Below the pieces are notes generated by a model. That model saw only the letters and a list, made by a program, of their open reading frames with translations, did no database searches and was not told where the DNA came from. From Gnetum montanum (lineage: Eukaryota; Streptophyta; Gnetopsida; Gnetales; Gnetaceae), in the NCBI GenBank assembly GCA_015680685.1, contig MNCI01009599.1, forward strand, positions 31,910-95,909: a DNA stretch of 64,000 bases, read 5' to 3'. Both the position numbers and the translations under genes were made by a program. Positions within the stretch are counted from its first letter, which is position 1; every line of letters starts with the position of its first letter. Positions 1-11,880 of the stretch are shown piece by piece.

Positions 1-334
1 AGCGTAATATCGTAGCCGGCTGATACATGTCAATCCAATATCAAGAGCAAGTATACCTTCTGGCTGTATGACTGCTATTCTCTAAGGATAAAAAGCTTGC
101 ACAAACATGCTTGCAGCTTTTGCAAAACCAATGATTAACGAAGAAAGAAAGATACAGAGCCTGCTCAAGGCACCGAAATACTATTGTTCAGGTTCTATTT
201 TTACCATCATTATGCAACTATTATTCAGGCTTCCAAAAAGTTAAACATCATGGTTTCATTAGAAGCAGAGAGAATCATACAGCATAAAAGCTGAACTCGT
301 AAGAATACAACCCATAATTTCACAATTTTTAGGC

Positions 335-1105
335 CTACCGAAAATTAAAAGTAAAATACGTAAACTGCTCTGTACCTACAATACGGCCCTTTGACGAGTT
401 TGATTTCCCTCGGACTGACACTGGCGTTGTTCTTATACAAGAAAATGCAAATTCTGAACTTGTACGATTGTAACCACATAATCCCCCTTTGTACCAGTAG
501 CATTCAGTGCAATTTTCTTTTCTGTCAGACTGGATGGTCCAATTTAACGCGAAACCGTTGTTTGTCCACAGGTCCAGAAAGTTTGTTCTGCTGCCGTTGA
601 AGATCACTTGATTTTTCCAGTTGACCCAAACCGAGAATTCATCTTTGCAACCAGGGAGGAATTTATTCCCAAAGCATGCAAACCACGTACTGCAGAAGTT
701 CACGTACCGCTGACCGGTGTTGGACAGGCTCGAATGACAGGAGGCAATCCGCAGTTGCTGAAACCCGGCAGTGGAGGCGAAAGAGAAGGATGATCCAGAA
801 CTGAAATTTGAGGATCTCAGCTTTGAAAAGCCTTCACACGTATCTGAGGCTTTTAAGCTAACCTCCACAAAATGTTTTTCAAAACTGATATAACGAACAG
901 AGAAATTCAAGCCACTGTAATTCAAGTAAGGGTTGGTATCGCAACCATGAAGCTGAAAATTCGGATCTCCGCAGCCTTCGTTCTCTACGCCAAACGGGTA
1001 TTCCACATGCAGGTTGCTACACCTCCTCTTACAGCCTTCACATAACACACAAGCCAAAACGAAGAGAAGCAAACAGAGACCTAACGGAGGTTCGAGCCCG
1101 GGCAT
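335..1105 (-). CDS. LRK10L/WAK-type receptor ectodomain, first exon
   Basis: Encodes 256 residues if read to the stop. The start ATG (1105-1103) is followed by a hydrophobic signal-peptide core (GLCLLLFVLACVLC, about residues 9-22). Next comes a GUB_WAK-type galacturonan-binding domain: CKRRC, VEYPFGV, then CGDPNFQLHGC. The C-terminal part matches the WAK-associated domain (CTECYWYKGGLCGYN, then FSC). There are many N-glycosylation sites and paired cysteines, as expected for an extracellular receptor region at the cell wall. An AG/GTACAG donor at 376/375 probably ends the exon in phase 1, so the last 13 or so codons are likely intron read-through. Transmembrane and kinase exons would lie left of the window. 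No lesions seen. It could instead be a stand-alone secreted protein; the receptor-kinase reading follows from the family. Confidence 0.75.
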   Translation of the reverse strand: MPGLEPPLGLCLLLFVLACVLCEGCKRRCSNLHVEYPFGVENEGCGDPNFQLHGCDTNPYLNYSGLNFSVRYISFEKHFVEVSLKASDTCEGFSKLRSSNFSSGSSFSFASTAGFQQLRIASCHSSLSNTGQRYVNFCSTWFACFGNKFLPGCKDEFSVWVNWKNQVIFNGSRTNFLDLWTNNGFALNWTIQSDRKENCTECYWYKGGLCGYNRTSSEFAFSCIRTTPVSVRGKSNSSKGRIVGTEQFTYFTFNFR

Positions 1106-2853
1106 TGCAAAACGCCTGCAATACCAAACAGAGCAGATGACAAGAATGGCTTAAAAAATTGCTGCACGCAGGGCAGGTGCCAGGATTAAAGAGGCCAACA
1201 CCGGAGAAACGAGCCAAGATATAAGGCAAAAAATCAATGTAGAACCAGGTCCAGAGCGTTGAATGGAGACCAGAGGTAAAAGTAAACACGTTCGACTGAC
1301 TAAAGCAAGCACGATATCATGCTATCATTGAAGTTTCCGGATGCTGTGACTGCAATTCAATTTTTTAATTTGCAAGGCACGAAGTTGGAAAGTAACGTGT
1401 CAAATTGCACTTCTTTTCGACGGATAATCTTACTGCATGAAAACATTTTGATTTGCCTATCCAAAGGTTGTCTTGATCAAGAGTTATTATTTCTTCGTAA
1501 TTTATGAACAGTTACTTTGAAAACATTTTTATTCGTCTGGTCAAAGTTTGTCTTATTGAATCTGTATTTTTCCACAATTCAATCAAGGCCAGGCAAAATA
1601 AAAACCACTGCCACTCGACTTTCTCGAAATCGTATTTAATAAAATACGCTAAAATTTCGCTGCAGCTTGTCCGTTTGTCACAAGGCAAGACCGTCGCAAC
1701 TTTTATGGGATGATTTACCAGGCAGCATCCCGGAAGAGGACCTTTTTGTAGAAGATGTCCCCTTGACCATGTGCAGATGAACGATAACCTACGTTTTCGG
1801 GCAGGTTATTTAGCCTAGGCGTTTGATGTAAAAATCTAGCGTTTACATCAAATGGGTCTTCAAGAATATTTGTAAAAAACACATCTAAACAAAGATTGAT
1901 AATGGGTTAATGTCGTTAGTCAAGGTAGCTCTCTTTTATAGAATATTTGCTAATAGCAACCAACGCCTAAAAAACGCAAATAATACCATCAAGGAGAAAT
2001 TTAAAAAGGTGGTACAAACACGAATGCACCAACTCCTATGAGTAGGTATTGCCTAAAGCTCGCTAATTCTTTCTGGTTTTTCATAAAAAACATCATGCAC
2101 AAAACAGTTGGAGAAAATAATATTCAGGGGTTCGTATTCTGAATATATAATTCTGGGTGGTGGGCGTTTCACCTGAAAATTGCTTCTCGTCAGGTTTAAC
2201 TTGCACACTATCCTAGCCCTCATTCTGTCAGATTGATCCAGAAACCCCATACCAAGGTTCGGATTCTATAATAATGTGGAACTAGACAATAGATGTATAT
2301 TCACCCTTCTGGTTCTTCGAATCTTATTTAATTAATAAATATTTTTATTTGTTCATCTTAAGCTCAATATAAAAAACCAAACAATACCAAAGAAACATAT
2401 GTGTTCTACCCATACCACTTCTAAGTATATAATTTTAAGAATGGTACAACTCCATGTAAAATTTCAATCCAGACCGGTTTCTATGTTTAACGTAAAACAA
2501 GCAACCGACAAAACTAAAAAATTTCGATCCAGATAACTATGTTACAGCCAAAACTTAAAATGATTCATATAGAGTTTAGAACTTAAAAGGAATGGCACTT
2601 TTCCTTCTTGAGTATTTCCTCTCATTGATTAACACAGCTCATTCAATCACATTTTTTAATTAGCAACTGTGGCCTAATCTTACAACTAATTTAATTATAG
2701 CTGCCGTTAATAGGCAAACCGTCCATGCTGCTTTGCAACTGCTAAACTAAACCTAAAACCTGAATTAATCAACTAAAACTATCGCTCACTGCCAAGGATA
2801 GAATAATTGCTCATAACGAAATAGATGTAATATACCCATTTCAATCAACTTAT
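1106..2853. other. Intergenic region, no gene recognised
   Basis: This separates the receptor exon from the 3' end of the WD40 gene. I see no domain in any frame. The only structure is an imperfect direct duplication of about 45 bp at 1438-1483 and 1518-1561 (shared GAAAACATTTT and AAGTTTGTCTT-like segments). The receptor promoter should lie within the first few hundred bases to the right of 1105, but no clear TATA box can be assigned. Confidence 0.5.
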
Positions 2854-3240
2854 TTAAAACAAATTACAGAGCAATTCAAAAACTGATACAGATCCGTCCC
2901 AACTGCAAGCGGCAACCACTGAAGGCAATTTACCATAGAAAACAACATCTATACAAGCATGATCATCTGCCGGTATTCTTTTCAACAGTTTTGGTGATTG
3001 ATAACTATAGAAGTAAATGTAGCCATCTGCTGACCCAGAAATTAAGATGCTACCATCCTGACTGAAATTGCGTTTTATCGGGAACCCTGCCACTTGATGA
3101 CCTCCAAACCGTTTGTACTTGTTCAGCTTAAATGGGAAACTGGCTGAAAACAATGCAATGTAGTTACCATTTGACTGAGCTATAAAATTGGCTTCAACAG
3201 GATGATACCTGATGCATGGACATGTATATGCTTCCACGTA
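2854..3240 (-). other. WD40 gene, exon 4 (last)
   Basis: Reads YVEAYTCPCIRYHP, then FIAQSNGNYIALFSASFPF, HQVAGFPIKRNFSQDG, SGSADGYIYFYSY and CSWDGSVSVFE before a stop at 2854. This is the C-terminal WD40 repeat block and it ends where the family normally ends. Plant relatives read ...NQVYVEAYTCPC across the exon 3/4 boundary. Here the sequence just before TACGTGGAAGC is TTTTGGCT with no AG, so the acceptor looks lost or shifted. The nearest upstream AG (about 22 bases away) would bring in a stop codon. The intron between exons 3 and 4 is only about 90 bp. Confidence 0.7.
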
Positions 3241-3327
3241 AGCCAAAACAATTGTTAAACCTATCCACAGCTTTAACAAATGTAGTGTTCATAAATAATG
3301 AATCTGGCTATAGATTTACAACATAAC

Positions 3328-3815
3328 TTGCTTCGATGCAGGTACCTGGGTCCTCACATCCCAAACAACAATTGACATTTCACTGGCATTGCTGTGTAAG
3401 ACATCACTTGAACGCGCAAATTGTTTTCCATCATTAGTAAAATCTGCATCCAAGATTGCACCCATCCCCATTGAAAACTCATGGACTGCACTATTAGTTC
3501 AAATATCCCAAAGCCTGAGGGTGCCATTGGATCCTCCAGACAAGAAAATGTCATTTCCACATGGATGAAACTTTATGACACTTACCATTTGGCTTTCAGG
3601 AAAGACCTGTACTTGATTTCCAGTCTCAACATCTATTAATCCGGATGTTTGGTCATATCCACAAGTCAAAAGATGTAATCTTTGTTTGGACAATTGAACA
3701 TCTTTGACTGCTGCACTATGGAAGCTGATTGCACATGCCTTCTGCTGGTTCACTTCATTCCAAACATTCCAGATATAGGCCACTGCATCCATTCCTCCAG
3801 ATGCAAGTATGTGAC
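3328..3815 (-). other. WD40 gene, exon 3
   Basis: Starts after a CTTTAG acceptor and encodes GHILASGGMDAVAYIWNVW, then repeats containing LLTCGYDQTSGLIDVETG and IKFHPCGNDIFLSGGSNG. The reading frame meets TGA at 3501-3499 directly after LRLWDI. The same frame then continues in good WD40 sequence (HEFSMGMGAILDADFTNDGK, QFARSSDVLHSNASEMSIVV) to VPASKQ at the CAA/GTT donor. Homologues have Arg after WDI, so CGA to TGA by cytosine deamination is the simple explanation. Exon length is 488 nt, which keeps phase with both neighbours. Confidence 0.75.
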
Positions 3816-6599
3816 CTAAAGACCTAGATCTTTTAGATGAAATGGCAGATATAAAAATTTTCCTCCAAAAGTCGTCAAAGTTGAATATTTTGCATTAAAT
3901 AATCTCATTTTTTCCACAAACTTTCTTCATTTGAGGGGGCACAAAAAAGAAAAAAAAAAGATCTACTAACTAGATGGTTTATGGGATTTCTTATAGTCAG
4001 GGAAGGTATGATTATCTTTATGATAAATGAGTAAGATATGATTTCTGAAACATTCCTGTGAACGGTTTGTTCTGCAATTATATCCAAATTTCAAACAATC
4101 CTTAAAATGTTAAAGGTAAATTGACAAATGAAAAGCTAGAAAAGCTAGTGATTTGATGAAGCAAGTTTCAACAACAAAAAGCTGAAAAATATTCATTACA
4201 TTATTTAAGTTTTATATGAATCAGTAGGAACAGACCTCGATGCCCACTAGCATTAGAATTTAATCATATACAAACTATTATTATGGCTAACATTACCCAG
4301 ACAGTTTAATTATTTGTTACTGGAAAATTACTAAAAGTGTTGCTTTCAGAACCTACAAAATTGTCTGCATGAATTCATGATCAACTCCATCCCATCTATT
4401 TGAAGTCAGCTGCATGCGTTCTCTTTCTCCATTCTTGGTGATCCAAAGCCAAATCTTTGATCATGTTGCAACCAATTACGCCTTCTTTTTATCTATTTAT
4501 GCCACATATTCTTGGGTCTAGCTGTTCTTCAACTTTAGGAAATTCCTTTGAAAAAGATCTTGTAAAAATATTGCTGAAATAAAATTGCAGAAAGAAAACA
4601 AAAAGAGAATAACAAGAAACAACCCAACAGGATTTAAGTCGAAAAACCCAAAGGAAAAAACGATGGGAAAGTGGTGCAAAGTTCTTGTATTAAAGCAGAC
4701 TAAAGCAAATCAATCTCCACATACAAGAAGCATCTAAACCCCCAACAAGCACTCTAATCACATAAAGCCCATGTTCTTTTAGAGCACCTCAAAAGGGTTT
4801 CTAAAACGCTTTAGAACTTTCCAAATGGAGTATATCGGGAACCTTCTAGATTCCCCTTTACATCATAAAGTTTAACATTACAAAAAAAAATAAAGTTTTG
4901 TTCTGTTCTGTTTTTTTTTTTCTTTTTTCTTTTTTTCTTTTTTTGGAATTTTCAAAAGTACAAAGATTTGGCTTCATTTTTTCAAAAAAGAGCCAGTTGT
5001 GGGCTACATTGTCCATGGCACCATCTTAACCAATTGTGCTTCATCAACTCTCCTATAGGCATTATCCCTCAACTTCCTGGTACATACACATATTTAATTA
5101 TTTACCATGTTGTCAGCCAAACGATTCATCTTACAACTACCTTGGCTCAATTGCCAACATTTTGATCCTAAGCAGGTTTGCAAAGTATTAAAACAAATAG
5201 TATTTCAAAAACTTCAGGAAAATGTATAAGGAAAGAAACATTTTTACTTGAATAGTATCAAGAAGCCCTTAATTCAAAGCAAACCATTTAGCAACTACTA
5301 TTTCTCATCATTTACAATGCACCATTAGGAAAGCACAAATGGGATCTTATATCTTAGAATTATAACAAGTAGAAGGCTCAAAATTCCTCGTGAAGAATGA
5401 GTATATAAACTATGCAATCAAAATAGCATTGAAGATAAATAATACATATTCCTACAATATCCTACTTTTAAGAACATTAGACATAAGTGGAATATTGAAA
5501 GACATCCAAGATTTGGGCAATAATGCTTAGTTGGTTCTTAATGGAAGTGCATGACAGAAAAGAATTCATATAGCTGACCCATGTAGTTGGGTTAAGGCTA
5601 GGATGATGAGACATAATTGGAACATTACAGTTACAAATTTGATTAAATTGTTCAAAATATTAACAAAAACAATTTGTAATTTTCTTAAAGACATTAGCAT
5701 GTACATTTCTACTATCCCGTAGATCTAAAAAGTCTATATAGATATAATAAATTTTCAGTTTTAGTTTTCAGTTTGACAAGTTTTATAAAATTTGCTTTAA
5801 ATTTTCACAAGGATTCAACAATCATATAGGACATAACTAGCTTGGCTCAATTTTGTCCAAATACATTTGTTTTTGCTAGTAACATCATTCTTAAATTCTC
5901 CTTCCTTTTTTTCTTTGGTATGATTGATAATAGCCAAAAAAAATGATCAACCTCTCCAGTTTATTGTCTCTTAGCTTTAACTTTAAGAGGTACAAAATAA
6001 TGAAACAAAATTTAATGAGATATTAATGGTGGTATTTTTAAAAAATGATTAGAGACAAATAAAATATTCCTTAATCTTATAATAACTAGACATAATAAAC
6101 AAAGCTTTCAGAGCCATGGCTATATTATTATTTGGAATGATGGTAAGGTACTCATTTTTCAAGTCGTAAAGCTTGGATTTGAGCATGGACACAACCATTC
6201 AAATAGAGGTTAGGCTTTCACTCATCTATCAGTCATCCCGAACCCCACTGAGGAGAATAAGCATCAAGCCTTAGGGTGATGACTCTATATTACTATTTTC
6301 ATGTAGACTCTTATAATCATGGAGCATTACAACATATGGTTTGCTATCAATAGGTCACAAATTTAAATCCAAAGGGTATGGGGATTTGATGTTTCTCTAG
6401 CAAATCTGATTTTTTCCCAATGGACATAATTTTTCTCTCTTTGATATTTCTCTAGCAGATTTGTCTCCTTAGAATTTCCCTATAGGGGATACTAAATTAC
6501 CTCGAATTTCTTCAATTGATGTCAAAATTTCTACTTCTTCTATTGATGAGAAAATTTCTATTAATGCTGAGAATGCAAATTTATAAGCTAATGAGCAAA

Positions 6600-7390
6600 A
6601 CTTTGAGATGTCTTCTTCTACTAATATTGATGTAACTCAAACATCTAATATTGTTCTCCTTGATGATGTATATGAGTCACTAGTAGCTAATTTTACATTG
6701 CAATGTGTGTTTATTCAAATTTTGGGTTCCCTTTCTTATAATCAAAGTTTTACTTCATAGTTAAATGACATGATGCAAAAACATAACATTCAAGCCATAC
6801 TAAGTTTTATTCCCATTTTTTCTACTTGTTGAGCTAGGCAATGCTTCAAAGATGCAATGTGCCCTAGATATAAGATCATTTAAACATAAGCATACAATAT
6901 TGATCATTTATAAATAAATTCCAAATTTTGATGACGAATCTAAAGAATATTATAAAGTTTCATGTCTTGTCAAGTTATATAATCTTCCACTAATTTTTCA
7001 GAAAGTTGATAAAGATATTGTTAATCTTCTTGGTCTCATTAAGCATGTAGAATCTATTTCCACACCATTTGATTCTCATAGACATTTTTTTGTTGAAATC
7101 AATATTCTTAACCATAAAAAGAAATTGGTATTACAAGCAAGCAAAAAGACTTATATTCAGCCAATCACATATTATAATCTTCCTAATTTTTGCAACTTTT
7201 TTCATCGTGAAAGACATTTGTTTAATACTTGTTCTTTTCTACTCTTAAAAAGAAAGATTCTAAGAAAAAGAAAAAAGCATGTTAAACTTGAGGATAGGAA
7301 AAAAAATCTGAAGTTGAAGATACGAAAAATCAAGCTACTATCAATGATAAGAATGATCAAATGCCAATGAAAAAAACCAAAGAAGACAAA
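6600..7390 (+). pseudogene. LINE ORF1 remnant, DUF4283/zinc-knuckle type, copy 1
   Basis: Broken plus-strand reading frames around 6950-7240 read LVKLYNLPLIFQKVDKDIV, then FFVEINILNHKKKLVLQA, then IQPITYYNLPNFCNFFHR and HLFNTC. This order (LP...W/F-like core, VEI, Q-YY-LP, then a CCHC knuckle) is that of the DUF4283 plus zf-CCHC_4 region of ORF1 in plant L1-type LINEs. ORF1 proteins bind the LINE RNA. The second knuckle Cys is Phe here. Stops are frequent upstream. The sequence is repeated at 22880-23340. LTR element C interrupts it: homology to the second copy resumes at about 11014 (GAATATTTTTT...). Confidence 0.5.
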
Positions 7391-7935
7391 TCATAAGGAT
7401 ATAACCCTGTTTTCTTCATGTATTTCTTATCCTTAGTGTGTCCTAGGAGTCTTAGGAGTGAGTATCCATGTTTTGGGGTTGTTCCGGAGTTGTTTGCATA
7501 TATTACTGGCTCTAGGTAGGCAACTATGATGGGACTGCAAGTCATAGTCAATCATCGTAAGGAGTTGCAGGCTACTATGAACCACAATCAGTAGCAATTG
7601 GAAGTTGCGGGTTGTAGTTTGTCACAATCGGCAGAGAAACAAAAGCAGAAAATATGAAGTTTTACCAATGTAAGCATGTTATGAGTTGCAATCTGGTCAC
7701 AAGCTGGGAAGTGCAAGGGAGTGCAAGCCACAATCACTTGCAATATGGAAAAAATGATTTTTCAAAAAGTGCAGAAATTTTCGAAGGAAGACTAATAGTC
7801 GAGTAGGACCAAAGATCACTCCGATAGGTATAAAAGGATGTCTAAGGTTCAAAGGAAGAATAAGAGAGCCTAAGGTAAGGTGAGAGGCAAGAGTAAGACC
7901 ACTTCAGGGAGGGAGAGAGATAAAGTAGCCTAAGG

Positions 7936-8202
7936 GAGGTAAAGAGTCTCCTATGAGTGTTATCTTGTCTTGAACTTGCATCTCCAAGTGTGAGCAAGTT
8001 TAAGGACTTGAGAGAGGACATGTGTAGCCTCTAAGATTTTTGGGAGAGTTGAGTTGAGTTTTGCTCCTCATTGTTAATATATTTCTCTAATTAAGATTGA
8101 TTAATAGATCCATTTCCTTAATTTCTTGTTTTCTAAGCTAATTTGGATTAGAATAATATGGAATTGAGTCCTTTTAGGATCTATTGAGGCAAATCCACAT
8201 CA
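7936..8202 (+). repeat. Element C 5' LTR, 3' part
   Basis: Near-collinear with 10729-11008: shared GAGTCTCCTATGAGT, CTTGTCTTGAAC, GGACATGTGTA, TTGCTCCTCATTGTT and GGAATTGRGTCCTTTTAGG-like segments. Ends CA at 8202 immediately before the primer-binding-like site. Confidence 0.65.
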
Positions 8203-8554
8203 GATTCGTATCGGAGCTTTGGTTTGGAGGCATCCACACCTAGAGTTGATCTTCACCAAGATCAGGAAGAATTTTGAAGAATTGGTATGCTTTGCACCTA
8301 CTTAGGGTTTGAATTCCCTAAGATTGGTAACAATTGCTTTAAATTTTGTGAGAGCAAATTGCTTTTGTGATATTTGAACACCTATTTGCTAGAAAGGCTA
8401 GTATTTGAAGTGAATTCCCACAAGTTTCCAATTTTGTGTTAACGCCTAGTGCCAATTGAAGGAAAATTCTTTGAGGACATCATCTTGTTGCTTTAAGATT
8501 TTGTCTTTAGACTTGGGCAATGTATAGCTCTTAAGAAGAAGACTAATCAAGAGC

Positions 8555-10316
8555 TTGAGGAGCTCAAGGATTCTTAAAGCCTTTATGGCTGAAATGCAGG
8601 AAATTATTCCCAAGTTGTTGACTAGTAAACACCAAGACTCTAAAGAAACTTCAAGAAGAACTGAAGAGGAAATTGAAGAAGAAAATCATTTTGCATCTAT
8701 GCAAAGAGCTCCAAGAAGAGAAGAGACTAGATCTCAAATGTATGAATAAAGATTCCCTTTCCATCAAGCTAGTAAAGAAAAGGATGATGATGGATTTGTG
8801 AAAATCATGAAAAGTGCTTTAAGAGTCCCTTGTGTTAATATTCCTATTTTCAAAGGTATTAGGGTACAAATTTCTTCCTTTCATGCTTAAGAGTTGTGAA
8901 TAAATATTTCCTTATTGAGCAAATTTCTAGTGAATCCTTGATTTCTATTGTTGAGAGTAAACTTGAAGGATTAGAAGCCAAATGATGGGATAGAAAATGT
9001 ACCAAGTATTTTGAAGAGTAAGATAGACCTATTAAGAGTTGGCAAGTTATGGAATTCATTTTGAAGCAAAAATTTGAGAAGACTTCCTACCACCATGAAG
9101 TCATCAAGAAGCCGAAATTTCTCAGACAAGGAGAGAAAGAGGTAAAGATTTATTATGTTGAGTTTTGTAATACTTTACAAAAGGCCAATGCCCATTGGTC
9201 TTAATATAAGCAAGATTTTAATTTTATTGGTGGATTAAGGATGCAATATCAATAGGAACTGACATTTTGTGAGCTTGACTATCTTGATGAAGCTTATGTT
9301 CTTACTCTTAAGGATGAAATAAAAATAAAAATTACAAAGTTTGGATTGAAGAAAAATAAAGATCATTAAAAAATAAAAAAGATGAGAATGCTGCAACTCA
9401 AAAGTTAAGGAATTCATCTAAGGAGAAAAGTGAAGATGATTAAAAGAAAGAAAGATAGTCTACATCACCAAACAGAGAAAGAAGAAGAGAAAGATCTCCA
9501 ATGATCAGTGCTATAATTGTGATGAGTATGACCACAAAAACAGTGGAAGTGAACTAAGTCAAAAAAGCCTCCATACAAGGGCAAAGAAGTCCAAATTATG
9601 CAAGAAGAAGATGTACTTGAAACCTCTAGAAAGGTATGTGCCTTTGCATATTATTGAGCAAAGTGAGTTAAATAGTTGTATTTTTGTTGGTAATGTGAAT
9701 ACCAATGAAGATGTTATGAGGAAGAGTTTGTTCAAAACTCATTGTAATGTTAAGGGCTATTCTTTGAATGTGCTTATTGATGGTGGAGCACAGGAGAATG
9801 TGATCTCTACTAAGGTTGTAAAATTATTGCATTTAGATACCATTCCTCACCCCAATCCATCCAAAGTGTATTGTATGAGGAAGAATCATTACAAGCAAGT
9901 TAAGGAGCAATGTCTCGTAGAGTCTTCCATTGGCCAATTTCAAGATAAAATTCTGTGATATGTTTTCTATTGATTATGCTGATATTATCCTTGCTGAGTC
10001 TTAGAACTATGATAATATGGCTATTTTTGATGGTGAAAATAATACTTGGACAGTCACTAAGATTTGTCAAAAATTTAAATTGTTGTCTACAATTGTTGAT
10101 GATGAAAGTAGTAATTTGAATTCCTCATTGATGCTCCATAGTTTAAAGGAATTCATGAGGGTGAATGATGTGAATATTAAATGTGATAATAATGTGTTTT
10201 ATGATGTTAAGTGTGATGCATTTGAATTGGATGATGTTATTGATTGTATTGAGTCTCATATGCATGAGAAAAAGAATGTTTGTTATGTTGGACAATCCTG
10301 GTTGTTGCCACTATAG
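8555..10316 (+). pseudogene. Element C gag and aspartic protease remnant
   Basis: Gag-like frames run from about 8555. They include FMAEMQEIIPKLL, an acidic stretch, then VNIPIFKG, WQVMEFILKQKFEKTSYHHE and EVKIYYVEFCNTLQ, typical of retrotransposon gag. A zinc-knuckle remnant CYNCDEYDH lies near 9507-9533, with the last Cys lost. From 9611 the frame encodes NVKGYSLNVLIDGGAQENVI (Asp at about 9779), a retropepsin-like active site (normally D-T/S-G), followed by VVKLLHL. After a frame change near 9955, AESWNYDNMAIFDGENNTW matches the usual flap-distal part of gypsy proteases. Many stops interrupt gag. No RT follows. Probably chromovirus-like Ty3/gypsy, but the lineage is a guess. Confidence 0.55.
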
Positions 10317-10728
10317 GTGTGCTTGATGTTGATTATTGACACTTGTGTTAGTGTTAGAATGAATTTTGTGTCTCCATTGACGTTGCAATCTAGCTTGAAG
10401 CATTTTGGAAATCAAAATGTTGTTGTGATTGTTGCTGGGCATAAGTGGTGCTTAAAGAATGAGGGAACTTAGTTAGCTAGAAATGGTGGAGAATTGTCAT
10501 TGAAGACTGTGAAAGCTTCTACATTGAAAGATACTGCTGTATCTTTTTTCCAAATTCTTGCGTAACCTTTATGCAAGTTTACACCATTGTGGGGATGCAA
10601 CTAAGACATCCCAATGAGATGCTCAAGTATTAAACGTGTAGTGGGCCATTAGGACAAGCCTCTAAAAGCAAGAGAAGCTCAAAATCAAAACATCAAGTAT
10701 TGTAGTTAGATGTGATACTCATTCTTAA

Positions 10729-11008
10729 GAGGTGAAGAGTCTCCTATGAGTATTATCTTGTCTTGAACTTGTATGCTCCAAGTGTTAGCAAATTTGAGGC
10801 ATTGAGAAGGGACATGTGTAACCTCTAAGATCCTTGGGAAAGTTGAGTTGAGCTTTGCTCCTCATTGTTGATGTATTTCTCTGATTGAGATTAACAAATA
10901 AAGGGAGGATTTCTCCATTTCCTTGTTTTCTTATTTCTCTAAGCTAATTTGGCTTAGAAAAATGTGGAATTGGGTCCTTTTAGGGATTGTTGAGGCAGAT
11001 CCACATCA
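10729..11008 (+). repeat. Element C 3' LTR, 5'-truncated
   Basis: Direct repeat partner of 7936-8202, ending CACATCA at 11008. It lacks the sequence that precedes 7936 in the left copy, so the LTR start has been lost, probably with adjoining pol sequence. Confidence 0.6.
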
Positions 11009-11110
11009 ACAACAGCTATCATGAATATTTTTTCTAGATGAAGTATTGATTAGTTCAAATAGATAGCCTGTAAGGAAAGTTTTCCCTCATACAACAAGAA
11101 TACTAACAAT

Positions 11111-11341
11111 TCAAAGATTAAACCTTATATTAAGAAATGAACTAACACTAATGGCAAAAAGATCTTGACATAAGGTCAATTGTAATGGATCATTTATGCC
11201 ATCATTTTTTATTAGATCTTCCTTTCCTACAAAAGTTGGTTTTTCGCCAAAGCTTTCTATTGCTACCGCGAATTCTTTTGCTACTTTAAATTCAAGCACA
11301 AATATTAAAAGTAATGCAAATGTTGTTAGGACTAGGATCAT
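11111..11341 (-). CDS. Small ORF with signal-peptide-like start, unrecognised
   Basis: A 76-codon frame from ATG at 11341 begins MILVLTTFALLLIFVLEF, a convincing hydrophobic leader, followed by a short charged tail with a single Cys. No family recognised. It lies inside intron 2 of the WD40 gene beside transposon sequence, has no upstream TATA box that I can assign, and could be chance. Included only because of the leader-like N-terminus. Confidence 0.15.
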   Translation of the reverse strand: MILVLTTFALLLIFVLEFKVAKEFAVAIESFGEKPTFVGKEDLIKNDGINDPLQLTLCQDLFAISVSSFLNIRFNL

Positions 11342-11880
11342 TTTCCGTACTAACAATTAATTTTCCTCTCTTGATTTTTCAAAGCATTATTTCAATTTTA
11401 AGTTCATACACCTAAGTAGACATTCCTAAAATTAGGCAGTTCTTCACTTTTCATGTTGTTTTTCCTATTTCTACTCAATGCTAAACACATGGTGTACTCT
11501 GAATTTTTTGCTTTATATTAATACTAGTTTAGCTATATGTTTATAATATACACCTATTATTGGCCAAGAGAATCTTTCTCTTTTTCAAATTAATGAAATC
11601 TCAGAATTGATTCATTGGGAATTGATTTTCATGTTAGAAAAAAAATTAAAACCAGCGTTAATAATTTTTGTCATTGTAATTGTTGAGCCAATAATTCTTG
11701 TGAAAAAGTTCATCTCTTTGCCAAGTATTATACAATAATTATTTATTTGTAATGACAAAGTCCAACCAACTAGTAGTTGGCCTCTCATGCAAAATTATTT
11801 TTGGCGTCTAATACCTAATTTCTCCAGTTGTCTTATAATCATTGAACAACAAATCAATTACCATAGTTCTCTTACCATTT

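Larger units (their letters stand above)
7391..11013 (+). mobile_element. LTR element C: Ty3/gypsy deletion derivative, plus strand
   Basis: Bounded by direct repeats 7936-8202 and 10729-11008, both ending ...CCACATCA, interpreted as the 3' parts of two LTRs. A primer-binding-like stretch (CGTATCGGAGC, close to the initiator-Met type TGGTATCAGAGC) follows the left LTR at 8203-8217. The interior has gag and protease remnants, but no RT or integrase, so most of pol is deleted. The right LTR lacks its first part. The exact left end is uncertain, because LTR sequence left of 7936 has no partner on the right. Flanking sequence on both sides matches the LINE ORF1 copy at 22.9-23.3 kb, showing this is an insertion into that older LINE. 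Confidence 0.6.

Noticed and set aside
1-60. Possible second exon of the receptor gene (CCTTAG acceptor on the minus strand)
   Set aside because: The phase does not fit the exon 1 donor without a stop, and the stretch is too short to judge.
1319-1713. Two consecutive plus-strand open frames
   Set aside because: No domain, no codon pattern, and they cover the local imperfect duplication.
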